Shown here one piece after another: positions 34,085 through 43,142 of a stretch of DNA of 64,000 bases. The notes beneath the pieces are model-generated. The model was not told the origin of the DNA. It searched no databases and saw nothing but the letters and a program-made list of their open reading frames with translations. Source of the DNA: Aquisphaera giovannonii (GTDB lineage: Bacteria > Planctomycetota > Planctomycetia > Isosphaerales > Isosphaeraceae); assembly GCF_008087625.1 (NCBI RefSeq), contig NZ_CP042997.1, positions 8,990,001 through 9,054,000 of the forward strand. Direction: 5' to 3'. Made by a program: the position numbers and the translations under genes. Numbering within the stretch: the stretch's first letter is position 1; each line of letters begins with the position of its first letter.

Positions 34085-35038
34085 ATGGAACAGCATCTCG
34101 ATCTCTTCGCCGCCCTCGCCGCTCCCTTCGAGCACGACGAGGTCCGCATCCGCCCCCAGGGCAACCAGAAGCTGCAATACGTGACGGCCCGGACGGTGAT
34201 GAACCGCCTCGACGACGTCCTGGGCCCGTCGAACTGGTGGGATGAGTACATCCCCCAGGAGAAGTCCGTGATCTGCAAGCTGACCATCCGCCTTCCGGAC
34301 GGCAGCACCCTGACCAAGTCCGACGCCGGCGGTTACGCCGGGATGTCCGACCAGGGCGACGACGACAAGAGCGGGTTCAGCGATAGCTTCAAGCGCGCCG
34401 CCGTGAAGTTCGGCATCGGCCGCTACCTGTACCGCGACGGCATGCCCCGCTACGTCCGCGACCGGCTCCACGCGGGCGCCCAGCAGGCCCGGGAGCGGGC
34501 CAACGGCCAGCACGCCCCGGCGCACGCCGAGGCAGCTGCCCCTCCGCAGGGCGACGAGGGCCCGGCGGTGCACGGTGCCCACGGCGACGGCAACGGCCAC
34601 GCCGGTGCCCACGGCAACGGCAATGGCGGCGGCCCGATGGCCCGGCCCGCGGGCGAGGGTCCGACGGTGCCCCAGAGCGGCAAGGCCCTCTTCGCCTGGC
34701 TCAAGCAGCAGGACGAGAAGCACGACTACGGGCTCCTCCGGATCGTCAGCGACTGGGCCAAGCGGCAGGACTTCCCCGCCCGCATGGTCGAGTGGGACGC
34801 GGCCCAGGTCCAGCTGGCCTTCTCCGAGGCCCGCGACGCCCTCAAGGCCTCGCGTCCGGCCGCCAAGCCGGCCCCCGTCGCGTCGAGGAAGGAGGCGGAG
34901 CCCGCCGCCGATGGCCCTCCGGCGGGCGGCAAGGCCGCCGCGGGGCGTGACGGCGGCACGGCCGTTGCATCGAGGTCGGCCCCGGCCGCCCGCCGCGAGC
35001 GGGAACCGGCCCAGCCCCGCGCCAGCCGGAGCCGTTGA
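34085..35038 (+). CDS. Rad52/Rad22-like DNA recombination protein
   Basis: The first 130 residues follow the Rad52/Rad22 domain pattern: QYVTARTVMNRLDDVLGPSN W, then CKLTIRLPDG, DAGGYAGMSD and FSDSFKRAAVKFGIGRYLY. Proteins of this fold anneal single-stranded DNA. The middle is a Gly/His/Asn-rich linker (about 150-205). A second small helical domain follows (about 215-265, LFAWLKQQDEKHDYGLLRIV) and an Ala/Pro/Arg-rich tail. Such proteins are more typical of phages and eukaryotes. The ATG at 34085 fits the domain start; an upstream ATG at 34031 would add 18 residues. Confidence 0.8.
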   Translation: MEQHLDLFAALAAPFEHDEVRIRPQGNQKLQYVTARTVMNRLDDVLGPSNWWDEYIPQEKSVICKLTIRLPDGSTLTKSDAGGYAGMSDQGDDDKSGFSDSFKRAAVKFGIGRYLYRDGMPRYVRDRLHAGAQQARERANGQHAPAHAEAAAPPQGDEGPAVHGAHGDGNGHAGAHGNGNGGGPMARPAGEGPTVPQSGKALFAWLKQQDEKHDYGLLRIVSDWAKRQDFPARMVEWDAAQVQLAFSEARDALKASRPAAKPAPVASRKEAEPAADGPPAGGKAAAGRDGGTAVASRSAPAARREREPAQPRASRSR

Positions 35039-35305
35039 GGCGGCCGCGGGGGGCATCCCGCGGCGACGAACCGGTGCGGGCCATGGTGGCGAGCGGGGAG
35101 ACGCGGTATTGTGTCTCCTCGCGAAGCCCGGCGGGGCGGTCCAGGCAAGCCGCCCTGTGGGCCCGAACCCCTTATCGCCGCTGGCCATGCTCGACCCACG
35201 ACCCGCGACGCCGCCATCCGGTCCCCTCCGCCCACGGTTGGGGGGAGACCGGATGGTGCCGCTTCGCTCGATGGCGGGGCGCAGCCTCGTGGGAGCCGCA
35301 TCGTC

Positions 35306-36787
35306 ATGAACATCGTCTGCGTCGCCTCGGAGGCCGTGCCGTTCGCCAAGACCGGCGGCCTGGCGGACGTCGCCGCCGCCCTGCCCCGGGCCCTGCGGAA
35401 GCTCGGGCATGACGCCCGGCTGTTCCTCCCCTGCTACCGACGCGTCTGGTCCGCCGGACCGGAGATCGCCGGCACCGGCCTGACCCTGGAGGTGCCCGTC
35501 GGCTCCCAGGTCGTCCGCGCCTTCCTGCACGAGAGCCACCTGCCGGGATCCGACGTCCCGGTCTACCTCATCGACCGGCCCGAATACTTCGACCGCGACG
35601 ACCTCTACCAGTCCGGCGGCAAGGACTTCGACGACAACTGCGAGCGTTTCGTCTTCTTCGACCGCGCCGTGCTCGAGGCGATCCGCCTGCTGGGCCTGCG
35701 CCCGGACGTCGTCCACTGCAACGACTGGCAGACCGGGCTGATCCCGCTCTACCTCAAGACGCTCTATCGCCGCCACCCCGAGCTGGGCGGGGCCGGCAGC
35801 CTGCTGACCGTCCACAATCTCGCCTACCTGGGGCTCTTCTGGCACTGGGACATGCCGCTGACGGGGCTCGACTGGAAGTACTTCAACCACCGGGCGATGG
35901 AGTTCTACGGCCAGATCAGCTTCATGAAGACGGGCCTGGTCTTCTCCGACCTGCTCAGCACCGTCAGCCCGACCTACGCCCGGGAGATCCAGACCCCCGC
36001 GCTCGGCTGCGGGCTCGACGGCCTGCTCCGCGACCGCTCGGCCGACCTGCACGGGATCGTCAACGGCATCGAGCCCCACCTCTGGAGCCCCGCCCGCGAG
36101 TCGATGCTCGCCCGCAACTACGACGCGACGACCTTCCGCGAGGGCAAGGCCGCCTGCAAGGCCTGGCTCCAGCAGCGTGCGGGCCTGCCCATGCGGCCGG
36201 ACGTCCCCCTGCTGGCCCAGATCGGCCGCCTCGACCCCCAGAAGGGCTGGGACCTCCTCGCCGAGGTCGCCGACCGCCTCCTCGACCGCGACGTCCAGCT
36301 CGTCGTCCTGGGGACGGGCCACCCCAAGTACCACGAGCTCCTCGGCCAGCTCGCCGGCCGGCACGAGGGGAAGGTCTGGGCCTACCTGGGCTTCTCCGAC
36401 GACCTCGCCCACCAGATCGAGGCCGGCGCCGACCTCTTCCTCATGCCCAGCCTCTTCGAGCCCTGCGGCCTCAATCAGCTCTACAGCCTGACGCACGGCA
36501 CCGTCCCGCTGGTCCGCGCCACCGGCGGGCTCGCCGACACCGTGATCAACCTCAACCCCTGGACCCTGGGCGACGGCACCGCCAACGGCTTCTCGTTCGC
36601 GGAGCCCAACGCGGGCGCACTCTGGAACGCCATCGAGGTTGCGCTGGCAACCTGGAAGAACCGCACGGTCTGGGAGAGCCTGATCCGGAACGGCATGAAG
36701 GCGGACTGGTCCTGGGCGCACAGCGCCGCGGAGTATGTCCGCCTGTACCAGGAAATCGCCCGCCGCGTCCAACGTCCCGCCGCCTGA
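35306..36787 (+). CDS. glgA: Glycogen synthase (ADP-glucose type), GT5
   Basis: The 493-residue protein starts MNIVCVASEAVPFAKTGGLA; the KTGGL motif (Lys15) binds ADP-glucose. Further signs are DVVHCNDWQTGLIPL, TVHNLAYLG, NGIEPHLWSP, IGRLDPQKGWDLL and the acidic catalytic region LFEPCGLNQLY followed by RATGGLADTV. It transfers glucose from ADP-glucose to the end of an alpha-1,4-glucan. The ATG at 35306 gives the family start. It is followed on the same strand by a GH57 enzyme (139 bp gap) and a GalT-like gene, so this is an alpha-glucan cluster. Confidence 0.95.
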   Translation: MNIVCVASEAVPFAKTGGLADVAAALPRALRKLGHDARLFLPCYRRVWSAGPEIAGTGLTLEVPVGSQVVRAFLHESHLPGSDVPVYLIDRPEYFDRDDLYQSGGKDFDDNCERFVFFDRAVLEAIRLLGLRPDVVHCNDWQTGLIPLYLKTLYRRHPELGGAGSLLTVHNLAYLGLFWHWDMPLTGLDWKYFNHRAMEFYGQISFMKTGLVFSDLLSTVSPTYAREIQTPALGCGLDGLLRDRSADLHGIVNGIEPHLWSPARESMLARNYDATTFREGKAACKAWLQQRAGLPMRPDVPLLAQIGRLDPQKGWDLLAEVADRLLDRDVQLVVLGTGHPKYHELLGQLAGRHEGKVWAYLGFSDDLAHQIEAGADLFLMPSLFEPCGLNQLYSLTHGTVPLVRATGGLADTVINLNPWTLGDGTANGFSFAEPNAGALWNAIEVALATWKNRTVWESLIRNGMKADWSWAHSAAEYVRLYQEIARRVQRPAA

Positions 36788-36926
36788 TCCTTGGTCAGGA
36801 CCCGCACATCGGGCCCCACCTCCCATTTCGCCTTAAGTTGCCGCGTCCGCATTCCGAGCCTAATTGGAGCGGTCCCGGTCACTCTCGCCGGTGGACGGCT
36901 GGTTCCTCCATTCGCAGGTCGCCCCC

Positions 36927-39116
36927 ATGCCCGTAGTCTCCCTGTCCCTCATGTGGCATCAGCATCAGCCCTACTACCCCGACGACGTCGCCGGGGAGAA
37001 CCCGATGCCCTGGGTCCGCCTGCACGCGACCAAGGACTACCTCGGGATGGCGATGCACCTGGACGAGGTGCCCGAATTCCGCTGCACGATCAACCTGGTC
37101 CCGAGCCTCCTGACGCAGCTCGAGGCGTACGTGGCCGGATCGACGGACACGCACCTGACGATGTCCCGGCGGCCGGCGGACGGCCTGGGGCACGACGACG
37201 CCTGCTACATCCTGGACAACTTCTTCATGGCCTTCGCGGACTCGATGATCCGCCCGCACGCGCGGTATCACGAGCTCTACATGCTGCGGGCCTCGTGGGC
37301 GGGCCCGGCGGACCAGGCCAGGGGGCGGTTCCGCGCCCGGGACTTCCGCGACCTCCAGGTCTGGTCGAACCTCGCCTGGTTCCACCCCCTGCTCTTCGAG
37401 AAGGAGCCGGAGCTCGCCGAGTTCAAGGCCAAGGGCCGGCACTACACCGAGGACGAGAAGCAGTGGCTGCTGGACAAGCAGCGAGAGCTCCTCGGCCGGG
37501 TGATCCCGCTCCACCGCAAGCTCGCCGAGCGCGGGCAGGTGGAGCTGACCACGACGCCGTACTACCACCCGATCCTGCCCCTGCTCCTCGACAAGAAGCT
37601 GGCGAAGGAGGCGATGCCCGACGTCGCGCTGCCGGCCTATCGCGAGGGCTACCCGGAGGATGCGGAGGTCCACGTCCGCCGCGCGGTGGAGAGCCACATC
37701 GAGCGGTTCGGCTCGGCGCCCCGGGGGATGTGGCCGAGCGAGGGCTCGGTCTGCCAGGCGATCGTCCCGCTGCTGGCCCGGAACGGGATCGAGTGGATCG
37801 CGACCGACGAGGAGATCCTCGGCTGCTCGACCGGCGGCATGGTCGGGCGGGACAGCCGGGGCCACGTCCGGCACCCGGAGCTGCTCTACCGGCCCTGGAA
37901 GGTCCGCGAGGGGGACCACGAGATCGGGATCGTCTTCCGCGACCATTCGATGTCCGACCAGGTGGGCTTCCACTACCAGCGTAGCCCCGGGCCGACGGCC
38001 GCCGGCGACTTCATCGGCAAGCTGCACGCGATCGGCGACGCCTGCCGGCACAACCCGGCGACGCTCGTCTCGGTGATCCTGGACGGCGAGAACTGCTGGG
38101 AATACTACCCCGACGGCGGCGTCTCGTTCCTCCGCTCGCTCTACCAGGGCCTCGCGAAGGACGCGTCGATCCGGCCGGTGAGGGCGGGGGACTTCCTCCG
38201 CGAGCATCCCCCGCAGGACACCGTGCCGCGGCTCTTCGCCGGGAGCTGGATCAGCCACAACTTCGCCATCTGGATCGGCCACCCGGAGGACAACCGGGGC
38301 TGGGACGCCGTCCACGCCACGCGCCAGTTCCTGGTGGCGGAGCAGGCCGCCGGGCGGCACGACGAGGCCACGCTGGCCAGGGCCTGGGAGGAGATCTACA
38401 TCGCCGAGGGCTCCGACTGGTTCTGGTGGTACGGCGACGACCACTCGAGCGCGCAGGACGGCCTGTTCGACCACCTCTTCCGCAAGCACCTGCGGAACGT
38501 GTACACGCTGCTGGGCTGCGACCCGCCCGGCTCGCTGTTCACGCCGATCTCCCAGGCCGGTAGCCACCGGCCGATGAACGACCAGCCGACGAGCTTCCTC
38601 AACGTCAAGGTGGACGGCCGGGCCACGTATTTCGAATGGATCGACGGCGTCCGCTACCTCTGCGGCAACGACCGCGGCACCATGACCCTCGTCACCAGGG
38701 GCGTGATGCACTGCGTCTGGTTCGGCTTCGACGCCGACCGCTTCCTCGTCCGGATCGACACCGAGGGGGCCCCCGCCGCGGAGCGGCTCGCCGAGGTGGA
38801 CCGCCTGCGGATCGGCTTCGTGGACCCGGCGGAGCGGGAGATCGTCGTCGTCCGCCCCTCCGCCGCCCGGCCGGTCGCCTACCTGAACCACGCCGGGAAC
38901 CAGGTGGCCAACGGCACGACGGTCAGCGTGGCCACCGGCGCGATCCTCGAGCTGGCCGTCCCCTTCGCGCGGCTGGACCGCAATCCGGGCGACCCGATCC
39001 GGTTCTATGTCGAGCTCCTCAAGGGGGATGCGAGCGTGGACCGCGCCCCCCGCGAGGGGATCTTCGAGGTCACGGCCCCCTGCCCCGACTTCGAGCGGAT
39101 CCTCTGGCAGGTTTGA
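36927..39116 (+). CDS. Glycoside hydrolase family 57 protein
   Basis: The 729-residue protein begins VVSLSLMWHQHQPYYPDD, a typical GH57 start. The GH57 nucleophile is Glu272 in GMWPSEGSV and the acid/base candidate is Asp386 in VILDGENCWEYY. GH57 enzymes act on alpha-glucans (amylase, branching or debranching, glucanotransferase). This long type with the DGENCWEYY motif is close to amylopullulanase-like proteins. A C-terminal beta domain follows (about 560-729). It has no signal peptide, so it should act on intracellular glycogen. An upstream start at 36864 is possible, but the ATG at 36927 fits the domain. Confidence 0.9.
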   Translation: MPVVSLSLMWHQHQPYYPDDVAGENPMPWVRLHATKDYLGMAMHLDEVPEFRCTINLVPSLLTQLEAYVAGSTDTHLTMSRRPADGLGHDDACYILDNFFMAFADSMIRPHARYHELYMLRASWAGPADQARGRFRARDFRDLQVWSNLAWFHPLLFEKEPELAEFKAKGRHYTEDEKQWLLDKQRELLGRVIPLHRKLAERGQVELTTTPYYHPILPLLLDKKLAKEAMPDVALPAYREGYPEDAEVHVRRAVESHIERFGSAPRGMWPSEGSVCQAIVPLLARNGIEWIATDEEILGCSTGGMVGRDSRGHVRHPELLYRPWKVREGDHEIGIVFRDHSMSDQVGFHYQRSPGPTAAGDFIGKLHAIGDACRHNPATLVSVILDGENCWEYYPDGGVSFLRSLYQGLAKDASIRPVRAGDFLREHPPQDTVPRLFAGSWISHNFAIWIGHPEDNRGWDAVHATRQFLVAEQAAGRHDEATLARAWEEIYIAEGSDWFWWYGDDHSSAQDGLFDHLFRKHLRNVYTLLGCDPPGSLFTPISQAGSHRPMNDQPTSFLNVKVDGRATYFEWIDGVRYLCGNDRGTMTLVTRGVMHCVWFGFDADRFLVRIDTEGAPAAERLAEVDRLRIGFVDPAEREIVVVRPSAARPVAYLNHAGNQVANGTTVSVATGAILELAVPFARLDRNPGDPIRFYVELLKGDASVDRAPREGIFEVTAPCPDFERILWQV

Positions 39117-39172
39117 TCGATCGCGAGTAGGATTCGCCGCGTTTTGTCCCCATCGGGGCCAAGGAGGGAACG

Positions 39173-40249
39173 ATGCCCGAGCTGAGGAAGGATCCGATCG
39201 TCGGCCGCTGGGTGATCATCGCGCACGAGCGGGCCAAGCGGCCCGACGACTTCCGCTCCACGCCCTCCGCCTCGAATGAGCCCAAGGTCTGCCCCTTCTG
39301 CGAGGGGCACGAGGAGCTGACGCCGCCGGAGATCCTCGCCTACCGCGACTTCGGATCCCGGCCCAACGGCCCCGGCTGGCGGCTCCGCGTCGTCCCCAAC
39401 CGCTTCCCCGCCCTGAAGATCGAGGGCAACCTCAACAAGCGCGGGGACGGCATCTACGACATGATGGCGGGCATCGGCGCCCACGAGGTCATCATCGAGA
39501 GCCCCCGCCACGAGATCAGCATGGCCACGCTCCCGGAGGACAACATCCGGGAGGTCCTCTGGGTCTACCGCGACCGCCTGGTGGACCTGAAGAAGGACAA
39601 CCGCCTCGTCTACGGCATGCTCTTCAAGAACGTCCGCGAGGGGGGCGGCGCCAGCCTGGAGCACACCCACAGCCAGCTCATCGTCACGCCGATCGTGCCG
39701 ATCTCCGTGTGGGAGGAGATGACCGGCTCGCTGGAGTTCTACAACTACCGCGGCCGCTGCATCTACTGCGACATGAACCAGCAGGAGCTCGCCGTCGAGA
39801 AGCGGGTCGTGCTGGACTCCACGCACTTCACCGCGTTCTGCCCGTACGCCAGCCGCTTCCCGTTCGAGACCTGGATCGTCCCCAAGAACCACGCCAGCCA
39901 CTTCGAGAACATCCCCAAGCCGGGCGTGGACGACCTGGGCCACGTGCTCCACCAGGTCCTCAACAAGCTGGAGCTGGCCCTCGACAACCCCTCCTACAAC
40001 TACATCATCCACACGGCCCCCTTCGACCAGCCCGAGCTGCCGCACTACCACTGGCACATCGAGGTGATCCCCCGCCTGACGCGGATCGCCGGCTTCGAGT
40101 GGGGCTCCGGCTTCTACATCAACCCCGTCCCGCCCGAGCACGCCGCAGCCTTCCTCCGCGAGATCGAGGTGAACGCCCCGTCGCCCATCTACGCCGGCCC
40201 CCACCGCCCCGCCTCGGCGCGGACGCCGGCGGAGCGGGGCCGGGCCTGA
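39173..40249 (+). CDS. galT: GalT-family nucleotidyltransferase (GalT or ADP-glucose phosphorylase type)
   Basis: The 358-residue protein starts [20 protein letters not shown]. It has zinc-type cysteines at 40 and 43 (CPFC), a second pair in CIYCD, and the active site His-x-His at 164-166 (HTHSQ), where classical GalT has HPHCQ. A C-terminal [11 protein letters not shown] completes the HIT-like half. Proteins of this kind exchange a nucleotide between UDP- or ADP-sugars and sugar phosphates. The place after glgA and GH57 favours a role in nucleotide-sugar supply for glycogen; ADP-glucose phosphorylase activity is possible. The gene follows GH57 by 56 bp. Confidence 0.88.
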   Translation: MPELRKDPIVGRWVIIAHERAKRPDDFRSTPSASNEPKVCPFCEGHEELTPPEILAYRDFGSRPNGPGWRLRVVPNRFPALKIEGNLNKRGDGIYDMMAGIGAHEVIIESPRHEISMATLPEDNIREVLWVYRDRLVDLKKDNRLVYGMLFKNVREGGGASLEHTHSQLIVTPIVPISVWEEMTGSLEFYNYRGRCIYCDMNQQELAVEKRVVLDSTHFTAFCPYASRFPFETWIVPKNHASHFENIPKPGVDDLGHVLHQVLNKLELALDNPSYNYIIHTAPFDQPELPHYHWHIEVIPRLTRIAGFEWGSGFYINPVPPEHAAAFLREIEVNAPSPIYAGPHRPASARTPAERGRA

Positions 40250-40284
40250 GGCATCGGGGCCCCGACGCGAGACCGATCGGGTCC

Positions 40285-40809
40285 TCACTCCTCGGACGGG
40301 TCGAGTCCCTCGGCAGCGACGCCCAATGCCCGGGCCAGCTTCTCGAGGGTCAACCGGGTCGGGCTGTGTTCCGCGTTCTCGAGACGGCTGACGTGGCTCT
40401 GCGTCAGCCCGGCCCTCTCGGCCAGCTGGGCCTGGCTGAGGCCGGCCCGTTCCCTGGCCGCGCGCAGCCGCCCCCCGACGCCTTGCGCCCACCGACTCAG
40501 GCCGCCCGGCATCGGCTGGCCCTCGCCCCCGGGCAGCTCCCTGTACGTCGGGCGGGCCTGCCCCAGGATTTCCTCCATCGCGCGCCGGATCGACTCCCGC
40601 TCCTCAGGCCGTTCCGACCCGCGCCACTCCTCGAGTAGTTCGAAGAGATCGTCCCGATCCGCCCTCGGCATCGCCGAAATCCGGTCCATCAGGATCGACA
40701 GGGCGAGCAACGCCGGCCGAGCATCGTTCGACAGGCCCTCGGAGGCCGGCGGAATAGGCCGCGTCAACATGGCTCGAATCTCCATTTCCCATCGCGTGCC
40801 GTCGGTCAC
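40285..40809 (-). CDS. XRE-type antitoxin with long N-terminal extension (HigA-like)
   Basis: The last 65 residues form an HTH_3 domain (RLRAARERAGLSQAQLAERA, QSHVSRLENAEH), the DNA-binding part of HigA-type antitoxins. The first 105 residues are helical and unusual in length; they include a stretch of acidic and Arg residues (DDLFELLEEW, RESIRRAMEE). The GTG start at 40809 overlaps the toxin stop codon (GTGA), so the toxin comes first, as in HigBA. It should bind and silence the toxin and repress the operon. It converges with galT. Confidence 0.8.
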   Translation of the reverse strand: MTDGTRWEMEIRAMLTRPIPPASEGLSNDARPALLALSILMDRISAMPRADRDDLFELLEEWRGSERPEERESIRRAMEEILGQARPTYRELPGGEGQPMPGGLSRWAQGVGGRLRAARERAGLSQAQLAERAGLTQSHVSRLENAEHSPTRLTLEKLARALGVAAEGLDPSEE

Positions 40810-41255
40810 GAGCCGCCGCCCGACGGATCGGGGGCGCGGTCGAACGTCGCGAGATAACTCCTCATGCGATATCGCATCAGCACCTTCACGGCCGTCGGCG
40901 TCTGCCCCTCGTTCTCCTTCTTGACGGCGCCGAGGACGACGATCGAGCGTGCGGGGTGCTGGACGAAAAAGAAGACCCGTACGTTGATCCGTCCCAGGAT
41001 CCCTCCCTTGTCCCGGAGCTCGTGGTAATCCTCGATGGGCCGAATATCGACCGTCTCGCAGCGTGTCGGTTCTTCCTCCCGCGCCATCTCCTTGAATTGC
41101 AGGGCCAGGTGGGCGTATTGATCGGCGGAGAGGAACTCCCGTGCGTCGTCGATCGCCCTATCGAGGATCCTCACGGTCCATCGATAACCGGGCGGCTCGC
41201 CCCCGCCTCGACGTACCCCGATCTTGACGCTCTTCCGACGCGGCCGATCCGCCAT
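40806..41255 (-). CDS. RelE/HigB-like toxin
   Basis: The 149-residue basic protein contains a small alpha/beta fold like RelE-family ribosome-dependent mRNA interferases: a helical N-terminal part, then YHELRDKGGILGRINVRVFF and a hydrophobic strand (SIVVLGAVKKENEGQTP). This GDRVRVFF-like strand followed by KKxxxTP is typical of HigB toxins. I chose the ATG at 41255 because GGAAGGGGGG lies a few bases upstream. The gene overlaps the antitoxin gene and is divergent from the ECF sigma gene at 41405. Toxin activity is inferred from the family pattern. Confidence 0.75.
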   Translation of the reverse strand: MADRPRRKSVKIGVRRGGGEPPGYRWTVRILDRAIDDAREFLSADQYAHLALQFKEMAREEEPTRCETVDIRPIEDYHELRDKGGILGRINVRVFFFVQHPARSIVVLGAVKKENEGQTPTAVKVLMRYRMRSYLATFDRAPDPSGGGS

Positions 41256-41404
41256 GACGGCCCCCCTTCCGGCGATCCTCGTTGAATAATATGCAATCCG
41301 ATACAACGGGGGAACCCGACTCCGCCGACGCGACGCGCGAACGCGCGACCCACTTTATAGAAAGAGATGGGCCCGCGCCCGCCGCTTCCCGCATAGTAGT
41401 CGCG

Positions 41405-43075
41405 ATGGCTACGAGGGCGGTGACGGGGCGGACGACCATGCGAAGCGGACAGCCGGGCTCGGCACTGAGGCAATTGCGGGCCCTGTTCGCGGCGGGCACG
41501 GCGGCCGCGAGGACCGACGGCGAGCTGCTGGCCCGCTACGCGGCCCGCCGCGCGGAGTCGGCCGAGGCGGCGGCCTCGGCGGAAGACGCCTTCGCGGCGC
41601 TCGTGGATCGCCACGGGCCGATGGTCTGGGGCGTCTGCCGCCGCGTGCTCGGCGACGCCCACGAGGCCGAGGATGCCTTCCAGGCCACCTTCCTGATCCT
41701 CGCCCGCAAGGCCGGCTCGGTCCGCGTGGACGGCTCGCTCGGCCGCTGGCTCTACGGCGTCGCCCACCGCGTCGCGGCGAGGGCCCGGGCCGAGTGCCGG
41801 CGTCGCGAGGGCTGGATGGAACGGGCCGAGCCGGAATCCTCGGACGATCCCGCCGCGGCGGCCGAGGCGACCGAAATTCGCGCCGTGGTCGGCGAGGAGC
41901 TCGACCGCCTGCCGGCCAAATACCGATGCCCGCTCGAGCTCTGCAACCTCCTGGGGATGACCTACGAGGAGGCCGCACGCCAGCTCGACTGGCCCGTGGC
42001 CACGGTCAAGAGCCGGCTCGCCAGGGGCCGCGATCGGCTGCGGCGGAAACTCGTCCGCCGCGGCCTGGCACCGGCCGCGGCGGGGGCAATCACATCCGTC
42101 GCCGCCGAGGCCCGGGCGGCCGTCCCTGCCCATCTCGCCCACGCCACGGCCCGGGCGGCCGCGATGCCCGGGGCCGTCGCCCTGCCGGCGTCGATCACCA
42201 ACCTCTCGGAAGGAGTGAGCAGCATGATGATGTGGGAGAAACTCCGCCTCGTTGCGGCCGTGGCCGTCGTCGCCCTCGGGCTGTCGGCCCACGCCATCTC
42301 TCGGGCGGCACCCGGCGGCGAAGCCGGGGTGCCGCAGCCGCCGCGGGCCGAGGGGCCCGGCCCCGCGAAGGCCGGCGACCAGCCCGCGGACCCCCGCTGG
42401 ACCCGGACGCTCCCCTGCGGGGCCACGATCGAGATCGTGGGCGTCTCCGACTGCCCCACGGGGCCGACCACCTGGTGGCGACCCGACGGCTCGCCCTGCC
42501 CGGCCCTTTGCGACCCCGCGGACGGCCGCATCCAGTTCGACTCGGGGACGCTGAGGGCGGTCGTGGCCCGCGTGGCCAACGTCCCCGACGGGGCCCAGAA
42601 CGACTGGTCGATCGACCAGGGCGGGAGCTCGATGCGGCGTCAGGCCGTCCGGGGCGGGAAGCGAGTGCCCGGGCTGAGCGAGGTGATCACGGTGCTGCCG
42701 TCCGAGGCCGCATTCGCGACGGCCCGGTTCGAGGTCGCCGCGGGGCCCTGGAAGACGATGCAGACGTGGGGCCCATCGCCGGGCGCCCGCGGCTCGCGGG
42801 ACGCCTCCTATGTCTTCAGCGCCCCGATCCCGACCCGCGAGGGGACGGCGCTCTCGGTCAGCCATAACATCCAGGACAAGTCGGTGCGGCTCATCGCGAT
42901 CGAGGTCGGCGGCCGGGAGGTGCCCGGCAAGGTGTTGTCCGGATCCGGCGCGAGCGACTTCCACCAACTCACCGTGGAATTCGACCTCCTCCCCGCGCGC
43001 ATCACGGAATTCCGCCTCCAGGCCCGGCCGTTCGAGAAGGTCGATATCGCGGGCATCGCCCTCAGGCGGAGGTGA
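41405..43075 (+). CDS. ECF sigma factor with membrane segment and C-terminal domain
   Basis: The 556-residue protein starts with an ECF sigma factor. Region 2 (about 55-120) has FAALVDRHGPMVWGVCRRVL and DAFQATFLILARKAG. Region 4 (about 165-215) has LDRLPAKYRCPLELCNLLGM and TVKSRLARGRDRLRRKL. A hydrophobic segment follows (about 280-300, LRLVAAVAVVALGLSAHAI). The last 250 residues form a beta-rich domain with no enzyme motif. Planctomycetes have such sigma factors fused to putative sensors. The C-terminal part is probably outside the membrane and could control the sigma domain, which is inference. Confidence 0.85.
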   Translation: MATRAVTGRTTMRSGQPGSALRQLRALFAAGTAAARTDGELLARYAARRAESAEAAASAEDAFAALVDRHGPMVWGVCRRVLGDAHEAEDAFQATFLILARKAGSVRVDGSLGRWLYGVAHRVAARARAECRRREGWMERAEPESSDDPAAAAEATEIRAVVGEELDRLPAKYRCPLELCNLLGMTYEEAARQLDWPVATVKSRLARGRDRLRRKLVRRGLAPAAAGAITSVAAEARAAVPAHLAHATARAAAMPGAVALPASITNLSEGVSSMMMWEKLRLVAAVAVVALGLSAHAISRAAPGGEAGVPQPPRAEGPGPAKAGDQPADPRWTRTLPCGATIEIVGVSDCPTGPTTWWRPDGSPCPALCDPADGRIQFDSGTLRAVVARVANVPDGAQNDWSIDQGGSSMRRQAVRGGKRVPGLSEVITVLPSEAAFATARFEVAAGPWKTMQTWGPSPGARGSRDASYVFSAPIPTREGTALSVSHNIQDKSVRLIAIEVGGREVPGKVLSGSGASDFHQLTVEFDLLPARITEFRLQARPFEKVDIAGIALRRR

Positions 43076-43142
43076 GCCGCAAGGTCGGCCCGCTTCCCGG
43101 CCCGGGATGACGGCTCCCGCGGCCGGGCCTCGGACCGCCCGG

